DNA from: Ipomoea triloba
Lineage: Eukaryota; Streptophyta; Magnoliopsida; Solanales; Convolvulaceae
Direction: 5' to 3'
DNA length: 64,000 bases
Assembly (NCBI RefSeq): GCF_003576645.1
Contig: NC_044916.1
Span: 10,493,793-10,557,792 of the forward strand
A program made the position numbers and the translations under genes. Every line of letters begins with the position of its first letter. The first letter of the stretch is position 1. Positions 23,165-33,939 of the stretch are shown in pieces. The notes under the pieces are model-generated. The model had not been told where the DNA came from and ran no database searches. It was given only the letters and a program-made list of their open reading frames with translations.

Positions 23165-23761
23165 AGTATTACATTAAAGGGTTTTGGGTGAGAGAAGAAG
23201 AGAGATGCGGGAAAGATGGAGCGTCGCAGAATAAGGAAATCTGAAACCCTAACCTTAAAGAGGGGATGGAGAATCAGAGCATGCATCCAGTGTTGAAGCG
23301 GAGGAGGACGCTGGAACGGAGGCTGGGACGAAGGCTGCAATGGCGGCGGTGGCTGGTGCAGATCTGTTTGCGACGGCTGTGGTGGCTGCGATGGTGGAAG
23401 GCGGTGTGGAGTCTGCGGTTTGGATTTGCGTGGTGGGTGTGGCAAATTTGCAGAGAGTTGGTGAGGAAATGGTGAGGATCGGAAATGGCTGCGCGGTGGG
23501 TTTGTTCGAATTTTTTTTTTTTATTTTAAATTTTAAATTTTTTTTAATATCTTTTCCGCTACCGTTTCCACATGGAACGGTAGCGGAATATAATGAGCGT
23601 TTTTTTTTAATAATCCGCATCCGTTCCAACTAACAACGGTAGCGAATTGTTCTTCACTTATTTACAAAATTGCCACCGCGCATTTTTTTTAAGAATACAC
23701 TACCGTTCTTACAAGAACGGTAGCTAAATGTCAGTGTTTTATGTGCTGTTTTGTACTAGTG
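23165..23761. mobile_element. CACTA-type transposon terminal region
   Basis: Ends ...TTTTGTACTAGTG at 23761; on the minus strand this starts CACTAGTACAAAA, a CACTA (En/Spm) terminus. Just inside are subterminal hairpins built on ACCGTT/AACGGT: CCGCTACCGTT at 23556 with AACGGTAGCGG at 23576, and CTACCGTTCTT with AAGAACGGTAG near 23700-23723. Further in is a GC-richer block (23200-23500) with overlapping frames on both strands and no recognisable domain. The opposite terminus was not found. Confidence 0.6.
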
Positions 23762-23803
23762 CTCCTATATAATCTTGCATTGATATACTTTCAAATATTT
23801 ATT

Positions 23804-24067
23804 NTTTTTAATATCTTTTCCGCTACCGTTTCCACATGGAACGGTAGCGGAATATAATGAGCGTTTTTTTTTAATAATCCGCATCCGTTCCAACTAACAA
23901 CGGTAGCGAATTGTTCTTCACTTATTTACAAAATTGCCACCGCGCATTTTTTTTAAGAATACACTACCGTTCTTACAAGAACGGTAGCTAAATGTCAGTG
24001 TTTTATGTGCTGTTTTGTACTAGTGCTCCTATATAATCTTGCATTGATATACTTTCAAATATTTATT
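23804..24067. repeat. Exact second copy of 23541-23803 after a single N
   Basis: After the N at 23804 the sequence repeats the preceding 263 bp with no difference I can see, including the CACTA terminus and its outer flank, and then continues into new sequence. An unmerged contig overlap is the simplest reading. Confidence 0.85.
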
Positions 24068-24096
24068 TAAATATAAACATTGGGCATTAACTCATT

Positions 24097-24120
24097 CGCG
24101 CAATGCGCGTATAAAACTAG
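24097..24120 (+). other. Helitron 3' terminus
   Basis: Hairpin CGCGC-AAT-GCGCG at 24097-24109, then ATAAAA and CTAG at 24117-24120, then T. No helicase sequence precedes it, so it is a non-autonomous or truncated copy from a different family than Helitron 1. Confidence 0.6.
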
Positions 24121-24268
24121 TTTTTCTAATAAATTACAAATTGATTGAATATGAAAGACGGTAAGTAAACTCCTAAAATAATTAAGGTACCAAATCAATC
24201 AAATTATGTTTCTTTATATAAGACACCTTGTTATGAGATTCTAGATGACCGCATTGAGGGGCAAATTC

Positions 24269-24666
24269 GTGGACCATGATCATAACTGATACTGCAGTTG
24301 TGTTGAACGGATACTGCAGTTGTGTTGAAAAGATACTGCAGTTGTGTTGAGACGAAACTGCAGTTGCACGGAACAGAGACCGTTCATCCGTTCCACACAA
24401 TTGCAGTATCTGTTCAACACAACTGTAGTATCTTTTCAACACAACTGCAGTATCTGTTCAACACAACTGCAGTTCCAGATGAATGATACGGCCTCTGTTC
24501 CGCACAACTGCAGTATCTGTTCAACACAACTGCAGTTCCAGATGAATGATACGGCCTCTGTTCCGCACAACTACAGTTCCTTTTCAACACAACTGCAGTA
24601 TCCTTTCAACACAACTACAATATCCTTTCAACATAACTGCAGTATCAACCATGACCCATGGTCCAC
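24269..24666. mobile_element. Foldback element built of CTGCAGT repeats
   Basis: Both ends start GTGGACCATG when read inward, followed by TGATACTGCAGTTGTGTTGA on the left and the matching TGATACTGCAGTTATGTTGA on the right arm's complement. The left arm has about four tandem units of roughly 20-24 bp; the right arm has about ten in opposite orientation (CAACACAACTGCAGTATC plus a variable TGTT/TTTT). One 61-nt block on the right is itself duplicated. No coding sequence. Confidence 0.75.
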
Positions 24667-24744
24667 AGTATAAGTACGGGCATTGAGGCCGACTACTTGC
24701 CCAGGGATGAGACCAAATCATCATAGGACCACTGGTACTCACCC

Positions 24745-24746
<2 letters not shown>

Positions 24747-24813
<67 letters not shown>

Positions 24814-24815
24814 AC
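24747..24815. repeat. (CAA)n(TAA)n microsatellite
   Basis: A CAA tract followed directly by a TAA tract. Confidence 0.9.
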
Positions 24816-25031
24816 CAACAGTAACATAAACAATAACAATTTTCTTTCATTTTCTTAGAATTACATTATGTCGTCATCCACCATAGCCACAATTGACTGT
24901 GGACACCGCATTTCGCAATTGGATACTAATATTGCCGGGTTAATATGACTAGGTTTTGAGAGGAAGAGAAATTGCCTTCGTCTCCATTGGAGAAAGACTA
25001 ATTTAGGCTGTGTTTTTTTTAAAGGTAATTT

Positions 25032-25411
25032 AGGCTAGGGCGCTGTTTGGTAAACGGCTGTTGGTTGATTGGGTTGGCTATTTGACTTAAAAGGTATGAT
25101 TTGTTAATAACATTAGATTTTAAAAAGTTGTTTGATAGATTGGCTGTTAGCTAATAGCTGTTTAAAAAGTTGTTTGATAGATTGGCTGTTAGCTAATAGC
25201 TGTTTGGTATAATTTTTGATAGATTGGCTGTTAGCTAATAGCTGTTTGGTATAATTTTTTTCTCAAAAAGCTAATTGAAAAGGCTGCTTTGAGTAGCCTT
25301 TTGAATTTTAGGATTTTAAAGTTATAAAAAGCTTATTAACCAAACAACTAATAGTGATCAAATAAGCCAAAATTGGCTGATATGTTGATTATTTACCAAA
25401 CAGGGCCTATG
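25032..25411. mobile_element. hAT-like MITE (GGGC.CTGTTTGGTAAA ends)
   Basis: Left end TAGGGCGCTGTTTGGTAAAC, right end TTTACCAAACAGGGCCTA, giving inverted ends of about 18 bp with two mismatches. Interior carries a local triplication of GATAGATTGGCTGTTAGC between 25130 and 25250. Target duplication unclear. Confidence 0.65.
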
Positions 25412-25849
25412 TTTAGTTTAATGGGTTTACATACTAAGGAATGGCAATCAAAATTATAGTTAGTGGTTGATTGACAACTATTTAAAATACAACTATAAGA
25501 TTTGATTATCTCTTCAACTAAAAATTTAATTTCCTAATTAAAAACAATATCATTCCATTTTATTGGTAATTTAATTTTTAAGTTCGGATTAGTACTTTTA
25601 AAGGGAATAAATGTTTTAAAAATACAAAAACAAAAAATTCAAGGCAATTAGTCATAATATAATGACATTCAAAACCCTAATATGAACAAAAAAAATTAAA
25701 ACAAAAAATTTTTTTTGAAAGAAAATTATTGGGTCATACATAACCAAACATCAATATTGATAATCAATGAAATTCCACCCTCCTACCAAATATGTAAAAT
25801 ACTTTCACCAAAACTCATTATCATTACCAAGTACTACTATTTTCACCTA
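25412..25849. other. AT-rich spacer
   Basis: No gene or structured repeat recognised. Confidence 0.4.
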
Positions 25850-26418
25850 TGCAATGCACGTAACGAATTTTCTATAATATTTTAAAAATATTTAGATTGA
25901 TATATAATTATATAAATTATAAATTATAACATCAAATATTATATAGTGCAATTGAAAAGATGGTTTGGATCTATTATGTTTCGTGATATTATCCTTACTT
26001 GAATTTGACCAAATAATTTTTTAATTAATAGCTAATATGTACTTTGGAAATTTTATATATCAGTGTTTAGGATTTGTATAACAAATGTGCTCTTTGAAAA
26101 AAAAAACATAATATCACTGATTCGAATTATACATTGTTAAAAACCTCTTTGTAGACGACATTGGTAGTAGTAACAGAATCTTGTCCATCCTCGTCTAGAG
26201 CTAACACCTTCAGGCTATCAGGATGGTTAACTCGGGAAAAAGCCACGTACAATTGACCGTGAATAAACACCAATTTTTTCAGCAATAACTCAACATGAGT
26301 TAGTGTTTGACTTTGCCTTTTAATTTGTTGATAGTCATGACATATGCGAGCATCAATGAGAATTGTTTACGCTGGAACTTGAAGGGCAATCTCGTATCAG
26401 AGTAAGTGAGGGACATTC
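25850..26418 (-). pseudogene. Helitron helicase C-terminus and degenerate 3' end
   Basis: Minus-strand tail of a Helitron PIF1-type helicase: [35 protein letters not shown], then after a frame break FIHGQLYVAFSRVNHPDSLK, VLALDEDG and TTTNVVYKEVFNNV followed by a stop near 26128. This covers the last helicase motifs (TINK and YVAFSR). About 250 bp further on is a worn Helitron end (ACGTGCATTGCAT) whose subterminal sequence matches the other Helitron ends. The upstream part is cut off at 26418 by copia sequence. Confidence 0.8.
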
Positions 26419-26674
26419 TTGTGGTCATCTTTTGTGACAATTTGAGCGCCACGTATGTTTGCAAAAATCCAGTCTTCCACTTGCGCATGAAACATCTAGC
26501 ATTGGATTACTTCTTTGTTTAGGATTTGGTTGCTAATGGTACGCTGGTTGTGCAACATATTCCCTCTACTGCTCAGCTAGTTGATCTTCTTACCAAACCG
26601 TTTGGTCGTCACCTTTTTCTTCTGTTTCGGTCTAAGATCAGAGTCTCCAACGGATCCTCGATCTTGCGGGGGCG
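26419..26674 (+). pseudogene. Copia-3: RNase H C-terminus
   Basis: Plus-strand end of a copia polyprotein: [33 protein letters not shown], a TAG stop, then DLVANGTLVVQHIPSTAQLV and LLTKPFGRHLFL. It includes the RNase H aspartate of FCDN. The sequence then runs to a purine-rich tract (GCGGGGGCG) next to the LTR. It matches copia-2 closely. The join to oppositely oriented Helitron sequence at 26418/26419 is abrupt. Confidence 0.85.
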
Positions 26675-26834
26675 TGTTAAGCCTATATGCGACTAATATT
26701 CTCTTCTTAGTTTATTAGTTCTATTTACATTCTTGTAGACTAGCTTAGTTGTAACATCTCACTATTTATTCTCCCTTATACACTATTTATAGTGGGTTAA
26801 TCTTTTAGTATGAAATACAACTTACATATTCTCA

Positions 26835-26840
<6 letters not shown>
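26675..26840 (+). repeat. 3' LTR of copia-3
   Basis: Starts TGTTAAGCC right after the polypurine tract and probably ends near ATTCTCACA at 26840. Contains a TATA-like CACTATTTATAG. The first 60 bp match the truncated LTR at 30442-30501. Confidence 0.7.
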
Positions 26841-26881
<41 letters not shown>

Positions 26882-26892
26882 TTTTTTTTTTT
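26841..26892. repeat. (CT)n followed by a T run
   Basis: About 15 TC units and then about 20 T residues. Confidence 0.95.
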
Positions 26893-29184
26893 AAGTTTGA
26901 CATTGTGAAAACACTAGGCATGTATAAAATAGAATTCTATTATGCAATTTTATTTCTATGTTATTTATGTGTTATTAGTAGAAACTTAAGTGACTATTTA
27001 TGTGTTAGAACTCTTTTGATCAAAGTGCAGTTGTTAAAAGGCACAAAGTCGATACACACAATCTCTGCTTACAAAGGATAGATACCCGATACAAAAACAC
27101 ATCAACTATAACACACCAGAAAAACTTGCATTTCAAGTATAGCAAAGCAAACTAACGATCGTAAATAACACTAAACACATACTGGAAGAGTTGCAAGCCT
27201 TACATCTAGGAACAAACAACTCTCAAATAATATAAACTTCATTATTAATTCACATGCAAATTTATAACTTGGATGCAAAAAGATTAAATAGCCAAACAAA
27301 CCATAAAGCATGTAGAATGGAATAGTACATTAGATAGAAGACAGCTACTCTAGAAAAATGTAAGAAATATAATTGTAGAAAGATTTCAATTGAGGATAAA
27401 ACACAACTGCCTAGCAAACCAAAATTAAAGAAACCAAATCGAAATGTTTACCCCCAAAATTTTTATTAATATGTCTTTTATTTTATCTAATTAAAAATTT
27501 GGAAACAATATTATAAAATATGAATATTTTGTATTTTTGTGTATTTCATTAATTATTATAATTTTTATTCTTATTTATCAATTTATTGATGTTAGAATAA
27601 GAAATGTTACTATTTTTTGGAAGTGTTTAATTAAATAAATAAAAGGCATATTAACAAAAATTAAATGAACATATAGCAGAGTATTTTAATTTTTCTCCAA
27701 TGCTTAGTTGAATAAAATTAAAGAAACATTAACTAAAAGTGGTTATACTAGAGTTGCTATAGTTTTAAATTGTAACATAAAATGTTATTTGGTCTACTCT
27801 TACTATTAACGTTTTTATTTTTTAGTATTTATAAAATGTTGTAGCAATAACAATGTAAAAATGGATACTAACAAAACAATGAGAAGCTAATGAATGGTAA
27901 TGAAGCAATGATGAGACTAAAACAATCCCTATTTAAAAATAATATTTAAAAGTTTTATTGTTATAGAGAAAAATCTCCTAAAGTTATTATATTAAATATT
28001 TTGGACGATGATTTGGTTGCCAAGTAAGCTTACCTGCTAAAACAAATTAAAATAAGAATAATTGTACTTTTTTTTTTGTCTAATTGCACTTTTTTTAATT
28101 TTCTAAATCCAATGATCTCTTTAAAAGTTTTTAAATTTAAGGATTGAATTCCATTTTACTAACAAGTTTGAAAGCTTATTTGACTTGTATTTTATAATTA
28201 AAAATGATTGTGATTTTATATGCTCACTTATGGATACATCATTACTTGATTGGTAGGTTGGAATGATGAATTAGCAATGTGTTTAATTTACTATATCACT
28301 TTGTGGCTAGAGGGCCCAAGGTTGAAAGTAATGATTTATGAAATCAGTAGATGATATGTTGTCTACATATATGTTTTCTTCTTATTGAAGATATAGTGAC
28401 ACTTCAAATATAAAAGGTTCCCTTGTCTCACAGTAAATGTGATTCACTTGAATGCTTTTATTGCTACTACTCATCAAATCATTAAGAAAACATATGATAC
28501 CAATGTATAAAACAAGCGGAAGACTAACCACATTTTAGGCGATGTTTGAAAGATATATATATATAGTTCACTAAAAAAACACTCTTTTAAGAGATTACAA
28601 GTTCAAAAAGATTAGGGTTTCTCAAATTGAAACACACTAACCTTAAATTATCTAAGAATCTGGTGCATGTGTTCTTAAATTGAGAATAAAGGGGGAAAAA
28701 CTTAAAGTGTAAACACAGAGCCGGCTACTGGCGTCAAGACGACTGACTAAGGGTGAAGATGGAGACCCTGAGGACGGGAAACTCACAGCTAGGGACAACC
28801 AAGTAGCAAGCCAAGTTTATATGAATTGAACAGTACAATTGGGCACTTCACACCTTCGACTATTGTCACAGATGGTAAGAATTTTCTATATTAGCTCACT
28901 ACTTATTTCTTCATTTGTTCTATACGATAAATGCGTTGTTATATATACTTGAATAAAATCAAATTCTATACGATCAATGTGATGTTAAATATGTTTGAAT
29001 AAAAGAAATTGCAGTTGATATGCGTAACATGTTTTAATCGTCTAATGAACGTTCATTGAATATGCCAAATATGTAAAGTTCAATGTCTTCATCACGCCAA
29101 CCATTAGCTGATGTTATGAACAATGTATTTACAACTTTTTTCATTACTAAAAAAAATTTAACAATTTGTTTTATTTTATTAAAG
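26893..29184. other. AT-rich region without a recognised gene
   Basis: No domain or clear inverted-end element seen. The 28.7-28.8 kb patch is less AT-rich (CAGAGCCGGCTACTGGCGTC) but has no readable domain. The stretch from about 28.9 kb may already be Helitron 5' coding debris. Confidence 0.35.
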
Positions 29185-29602
29185 TGGAAAGAGAATCACA
29201 TTATCGGCATAATCGTGTTTTGCGGTCAATTGTAAGAAATTCCAGTAGGTCATGGTCAAGAACAAATGGGAGTAATTTAAACATGGATTTCAAACAGGTC
29301 GAGGCTCAAAATAATGGATATGGTGAGTTTACTTTCCTTTAAATTCAAAAAGTCCATTCAGTTCATTTTTGTCATAATATAAATAATGTGTATTAATTGT
29401 AAGTTGTTTACGTTACCAGATTGTTATTTTGACCTTAGAGATGCCGCTCATTCGTGTAATTATTGTGGGGCTTTATTTTGGCGACAAGAGCGGTCAAATC
29501 AAAATGTAACATACGCATTACCAAAATACACAAAGTGTTGTTATGTGGGCTTTATAAACTACTCTCTTGGTCTTTGCAACACTACACGTCTCATCGTCAC
29601 AA
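29185..29602 (+). pseudogene. Helitron RepHel fragments (zinc-finger exon and helicase scrap)
   Basis: A short exon-like stretch (29185-29321) ends at a GTGAGT donor. A second begins after a TTACCAG acceptor near 29421 with CYFDLRDAAHSCNYCGALFW and RQERSNQN, which resembles the N-terminal zinc-binding motif of plant Helitron proteins (CxxCGAxxW). It then jumps to YSLGLCNTTRLIVTR, a motif from the far C-terminal helicase. So the Rep domain and most of the helicase have been deleted. It ends abruptly at plastid sequence at about 29603. Confidence 0.7.
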
Positions 29603-30175
29603 GAATCACTCCAAGGACGCCTTCAGCATCCAGGGGTCACGGACCGACCATAGAACCATGTTCAATAAGTGGAACGCATTAGCTGTCCGCTCTCAGGTTG
29701 GGCGGTAAGGGTCGGAGAAGGGCAATCACTCATTCTTAAAACCAGCGTTCTTAAGACCAAAGAGTCGGGCGGAAGGGGGGGAAAGCTCTCCGTTCCTGGT
29801 TCTCCTGTAGTTGGATCCTCCGGAACCACAAGAATCCTTAGTTAGAGTGGGATTTCAACTCAGCACCTTTTGAGTGAGATTTTGAGAAGAGTTGCTCTTT
29901 GGAGAGCACAGTACGATGAAAGTTGTAAGCTGTGTTCGGGGGGGAATTATTGTCTATCGTTGGCCTCTATGGTAGAATCAGTCGGGGGACCTGAGAGGCG
30001 GTGGTTTACCCTGCGGCGGATGTCAGCGGTTCGAGTCCGCTTATCTCCAACTCCTGAACTTAGCCGATCCAAAGCTTTATGATAGGACCCAATTTTTCCG
30101 ATTCGGCGGTTCGATCTATGATTTCTCATTCATGGACGTTGATAAGATCCATCCATTTAGCAGCACCTTAGGATG
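29603..30175 (+). other. Nuclear plastid DNA: trnA-UGC intron, 3' exon and spacer towards rrn23
   Basis: From CCAAGGACGCCTTCAGCATC onward this reads as the 3' part of the plastid trnA-UGC group II intron, the 3' tRNA exon and the trnA-rrn23 spacer up to CAGCACCTTAGGATG, just before where rrn23 would start. The order is collinear with the plastid inverted repeat. A few changes from the usual plastid text (for example ACTCCTGAAC, CAAAGCTTTATGATAGGACC) fit a nuclear copy rather than plastid contamination. Confidence 0.8.
30015..30049 (+). pseudogene. trnA-UGC: Plastid trnA-UGC 3' exon (fragment)
   Basis: The 35-nt 3' half of plastid tRNA-Ala, with the T arm GCGGTTCGAGTCCGC and the acceptor strand ending TATCTCCA. 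The 5' exon is absent, so no tRNA can be made. Confidence 0.85.
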
Positions 30176-30441
30176 NGTAAGGGTCGGAGAAGGGCAATCA
30201 CTCATTCTTAAAACCAGCGTTCTTAAGACCAAAGAGTCGGGCGGAAGGGGGGGGAAAGCTCTCCGTTCCTGGTTCTCCTGTAGTTGGATCCTCCGGAACC
30301 ACAAGAATCCTTAGTTAGAGTGGGATTTCAACTCAGCACCTTTTGAGTGAGATTTTGAGAAGAGTTGCTCTTTGGAGAGCACAGTACGATGAAAGTTGTA
30401 AGCTGTGTTTGAGGGGGAATTATTGTCTATCGTTGGCCTCC
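30176..30441 (+). repeat. Second copy of the trnA-intron segment after a single N
   Basis: After the N at 30176 the sequence repeats 29705-29970 (offset 472). Differences: 8 rather than 7 G in one run, and GTTTGAGGGGG against GTTCGGGGGGG. The copy then switches to copia LTR at 30442. Because the copies are not identical this could be a real second fragment, but the N makes a mis-join likely. Confidence 0.75.
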
Positions 30442-30501
30442 AGGAATGTAAATAAAACAAATAAACTAACAAGAGAGTATTAGTCGCATATAGGCTTAAC
30501 A
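30442..30501 (-). repeat. Truncated 3' LTR of copia-2
   Basis: Minus-strand TGTTAAGCCTATATGCGACT at the inner edge, matching the first 60 bp of the copia-3 LTR, then cut off at plastid DNA. Confidence 0.75.
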
Positions 30502-33009
30502 CGCCACCGCAAGATCGAGGATCCGTTGGAGACTTCGATCTTGGACCGAAACTAAAGAAAAAGGTGACGACCAAACGGTTTGGTAAGAAGATCAGCTAGC
30601 TGAGCAGTAGAGGGAATATGTTGCACAACCAGCGTACCATTAGCAACCAAATCCTGAACAAAGAAGTAGTCCAATGCCAGATGTTTCATGCGCAATTGGA
30701 AGACTGGATTTTTGCAAACATACGTGGCACTCAAATTGTCACAAAAGATGACCGGAGGATTAAGCAGAGTCAACTTAAGCTCCTGTAAAAGACTCTTAAC
30801 CCACATACTGCAGTAGAACAAGGAGCCGGCGAAACTGAGTTGCATCAGCCGGAGCATTGTCCACCTGCATGGACAATAACTTTTCCGAAGCAGCCAATGG
30901 TGTTAAAACATCCTTTGCACCATCCATTTTAAATTGTGTCAATATATCAGTGATATTCTGGCACCTAGGTCCTTAAGAGCAAGGCACCTAGGTCCTTAAG
31001 AGCAAATTGCACACCCAAAAATGATGCAAGGCACCTAGGTCCTTAAGAGCAAATTACACCGAGAGGGTCCGTATAAACTGATCAAGCCACTCAGTATTGT
31101 TTCCTGTTAACAATATACCATCCATGTACACCACGAAATAAACAATGACACCATTAGCGATAAAAATTTTGAGAGCACCTGGTACCACGCCCTGGTGCCT
31201 ATTTTAAGGCCATACAGAGCTTTGGTTAACTTACATACATGAGTCGGGAAGAGAGGATCAACGAAATTAAACCTGGTGGATGCTCCATGTATACCTCTTC
31301 ATACAGTGTTGCATTTAGGAACGATTATTAATATCCAATTGTCGTAGACCCCAGCGATTGCTCAACGCAATGGTCAGAACCACACAGATGGTAACAGGTT
31401 TCATAACTGGACTATACGTCTCAAAGTAGTCACAACCAGCAGTCTGCAAGAATCCCTTAGTGACAAGCCGCGCCATATACTGATCCACCGAGCCATCCGG
31501 TTTGCGCTTGACACGGTACACCCACTTACAACCAATTGGGACACCGGATCCTCGGGGTACAAGCTGCTAGGTTTTGTTGTGGTGTAGAGCTTCGAACTCC
31601 TCATCCATGGCTTTCTTCCACTGAGTGTCTTTCAGTGTCTGAGCGATGGTAGAGGGCTGTAAACTAGGAGGTAACGGGTGAGCCGTGGTTTGGTTGACAA
31701 CATAATCGGTGTACCTAGGATTAGGACGATGATTTCTGGTTGACTGACGTATACTAGATTGTTCGGTAGTGGTATCGGTTTGTAGAGACCCAGAAGGGGG
31801 TTGACATACTGGTTGGTCATTTTCGGAAACAGTGGGCAACGAAGTGGACGGTGAGGAAGAAGACGAGGCAGGAGTAGATGGGGAATTGGATGGTGAGTTG
31901 TTAGTAGAATGCACTTAGTTGTTGTTATCAGTATGCACAGTCAACACTGGAGAGGGCGGTGGTTCTGGATGGGCACCGGGTGTGTCTGTGGGTGAAGGCA
32001 CATCCGCTGCAAATGAAAAAGATGACTTGAACAAGACCTGTTTAGGTGAGATATTCTTGAAACCTGTAGTAGCTCATAACTCAAGTTGCTAGTGTCGAGA
32101 AAGAAACACATTAGGTACAAACTGCACATGCCTAGATACATAAAGTCGATTTGAAACAAAATCAAGGCATTTATAGGCTGATTTGGTGGTAGTGTAGCCT
32201 ACAAAAATATAGGGACGTGACTTGGGCTCTAGTTTCTTGGTGTTATAGGGCCGTAACCACGAATAACATAGGCAGCCAAACAGTTGTAATTTTGCATAAT
32301 TAGGGGGTTGCTTAAATAAAACATGAAAAGGAGACTAAGTACCTAACATCGGAGAGGGGGGGCCGATTAATGAGGTAAACGGCTATCAGAAAAGCGTAAG
32401 ACCAATACAAGGTTGGCAGTGAGGCAAAGTGTAGAAGGAACATGCCTGTTTCGACAATGTCTATGTCATCGTTCGACTATTCCATTATGTTCAGGAGTGT
32501 GGGGTGGAGTAGTGAAGTGAGATATACCGTTAGCATTAAACAATGAAGCTAGTTTAATGAACTCGCTCCCATTGTCTGAGTAAACAGAAACAATTGGTAT
32601 CCCAAAGAATTTCTCAACTAACCGTTTAAATTGAGGAAAAATTGTAAAAACATCTGAATTATGTTTTAAAGGATACAACCAAATATATTTTGATAAATGA
32701 TCAATAAAAATAACATAGTAACGAAAATCATCAACAGATTTATTAGAAGTGCCCCATACATCAGTATAAATTAATTGCAAAGGTATGGTGTTAACAAGTG
32801 TACTTTTTGAGAATGGCAATTTATGGCTTTTATGTACACTGCAAAATGAACTGTGAAACTGACGTAGTGAGGAAACAATAACATGAATATTACAGCGTTG
32901 CGACACAAGTTGTAACACCTTATTCGATAGATGACCGAGCCGATGGTGCCACTGAGAGACGCGAGACAGATGCATAGTATTTATTGTAGGCTCATATGAC
33001 AGAGGTCCA
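30502..33009 (-). pseudogene. Copia-2: integrase, reverse transcriptase and RNase H remnant
   Basis: Ty1/copia pol read from high to low coordinates: GAG-pre-integrase (HRLGHLSNKVLQLVSQRCNI), integrase core (YTDVWGTSNKSVDDFRYYVI, VYSDNGSEFI, TPEHNGIVER), a Ser/Thr/Pro-rich linker (31.6-31.95 kb), then reverse transcriptase ([38 protein letters not shown]) and RNase H ([28 protein letters not shown]). It has many frameshifts. The RT part contains a 24-bp unit three times (30962-31050). The 5' half is missing; the copy ends at a TA-rich junction near 33010. Confidence 0.85.
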
Positions 33010-33182
33010 TAGTATATATGTATACATATATATATATATATGTATATATATATAGACACACATATATATAGGATAAGATCAGATGAGAACAACACTTTAG
33101 GTGATAAATGCAGACTAATATGATCCATCAATCTGGGATGATCAATAGCTAGGCCGGAAATCAAGTAAAAAAAGTAGCAGTG
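33010..33182. other. TA-rich junction and TIR-like terminus
   Basis: Alternating TATATG tract, then GGATAAGATCAGATGAGAAC followed by GACTAATATG and GATCAATAG. The same run of words occurs at 20.24-20.33 kb, so this is probably one end of a repeated element that truncated copia-2. Confidence 0.45.
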
Positions 33183-33428
33183 TCATTTATCTCTCGAAAA
33201 TCTTTTCTTGAAATTTCTGGCAACACTACCGAAAAATTTCGAAGTGCTCTTCTTGTGTTCTAGTTCGTCGAGAGTAATATAGTTTGAGTGCTCAACTATA
33301 TTACTGTAATCCACTTTATTCTGGGAGGTTGACGCTACAATGTTGTTAGCCCCCTCTGGAGGTAGCAAATCGATTTTAAGAAAACTATGTGTTGCACACG
33401 ACTTGAATTTTTTATTTTTTTCGTTCAT
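33183..33428 (-). CDS. Unknown 81-codon reading frame
   Basis: A Lys/Ser-rich frame (LDELEHKKSTSKFFGSVARN, then FKKRF) with no recognised domain and no known partner. It adjoins transposon ends and may be a scrap of a transposon gene. Included because its composition is more protein-like than that of nearby frames. Confidence 0.2.
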   Translation of the reverse strand: MNEKNKKFKSCATHSFLKIDLLPPEGANNIVASTSQNKVDYSNIVEHSNYITLDELEHKKSTSKFFGSVARNFKKRFSRDK

Positions 33429-33856
33429 TTCTCCGTCAGAATTATTTTCTAAAATATTGAATCCCGTTATTTTATTTATTTTTATAAATAAATTTGATTA
33501 ATAAACTTATTCATCCCTACATATGAGACATAACATGAGGAAAACAATACATTTCTTCAATATTTTTTAAAAGAAAAATGACTCGTTTATCTAATTATTA
33601 AACGCACAGATATCAGTTTGAATCGTAGCATATATATTAACACAACTTCGGCCCTCCTTTTCCCTTGGCGTTCTTATTGATGTATACCCAACTGAGCAAC
33701 AGTCTTATGACAACATTTTAGCAGGGAATCTTAAACAAAAGCATGCCAATGTTGTGATTTGTAACCAATTGCACATTACACTTATAAACAAATTCCGTAT
33801 TCCTTGCCAAGAATTCGTCCATGTGGAGAGTGCTTGACGACGACGACGACAACAAC

Positions 33857-33858
<2 letters not shown>
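33429..33858. other. Spacer
   Basis: No gene recognised. Confidence 0.4.
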
Positions 33859-33892
<34 letters not shown>

Positions 33893-33916
33893 TATTATTA
33901 TTATTATTATTATTAT
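33835..33916. repeat. (CGA)n(CAA)n(TAA)n then (TTA)n: palindromic microsatellite
   Basis: A TAA tract from about 33858 flips to TTA at about 33890, so the two halves are reverse complements and can fold. Confidence 0.85.
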
Positions 33917-33939
33917 TTTAAGCTACTAATAAGCTATAA

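Noticed and set aside
23131..23633. Overlapping frames on both strands in the GC-richer block
   Set aside because: Pro/Ala-rich on one strand and Arg/Trp-rich on the other, typical of compositional bias near a CACTA end; no domain in any frame.
24269..24666. CRISPR-like array (short repeats at regular spacing)
   Set aside because: Units are contiguous with no unique spacers, they flip orientation midway, and the surroundings are plant nuclear DNA with foldback-type ends.
29603..30441. Direct plastid contamination of the assembly
   Set aside because: Not excluded, but the base changes and the abrupt joins to Helitron and copia sequence fit a nuclear insertion better.
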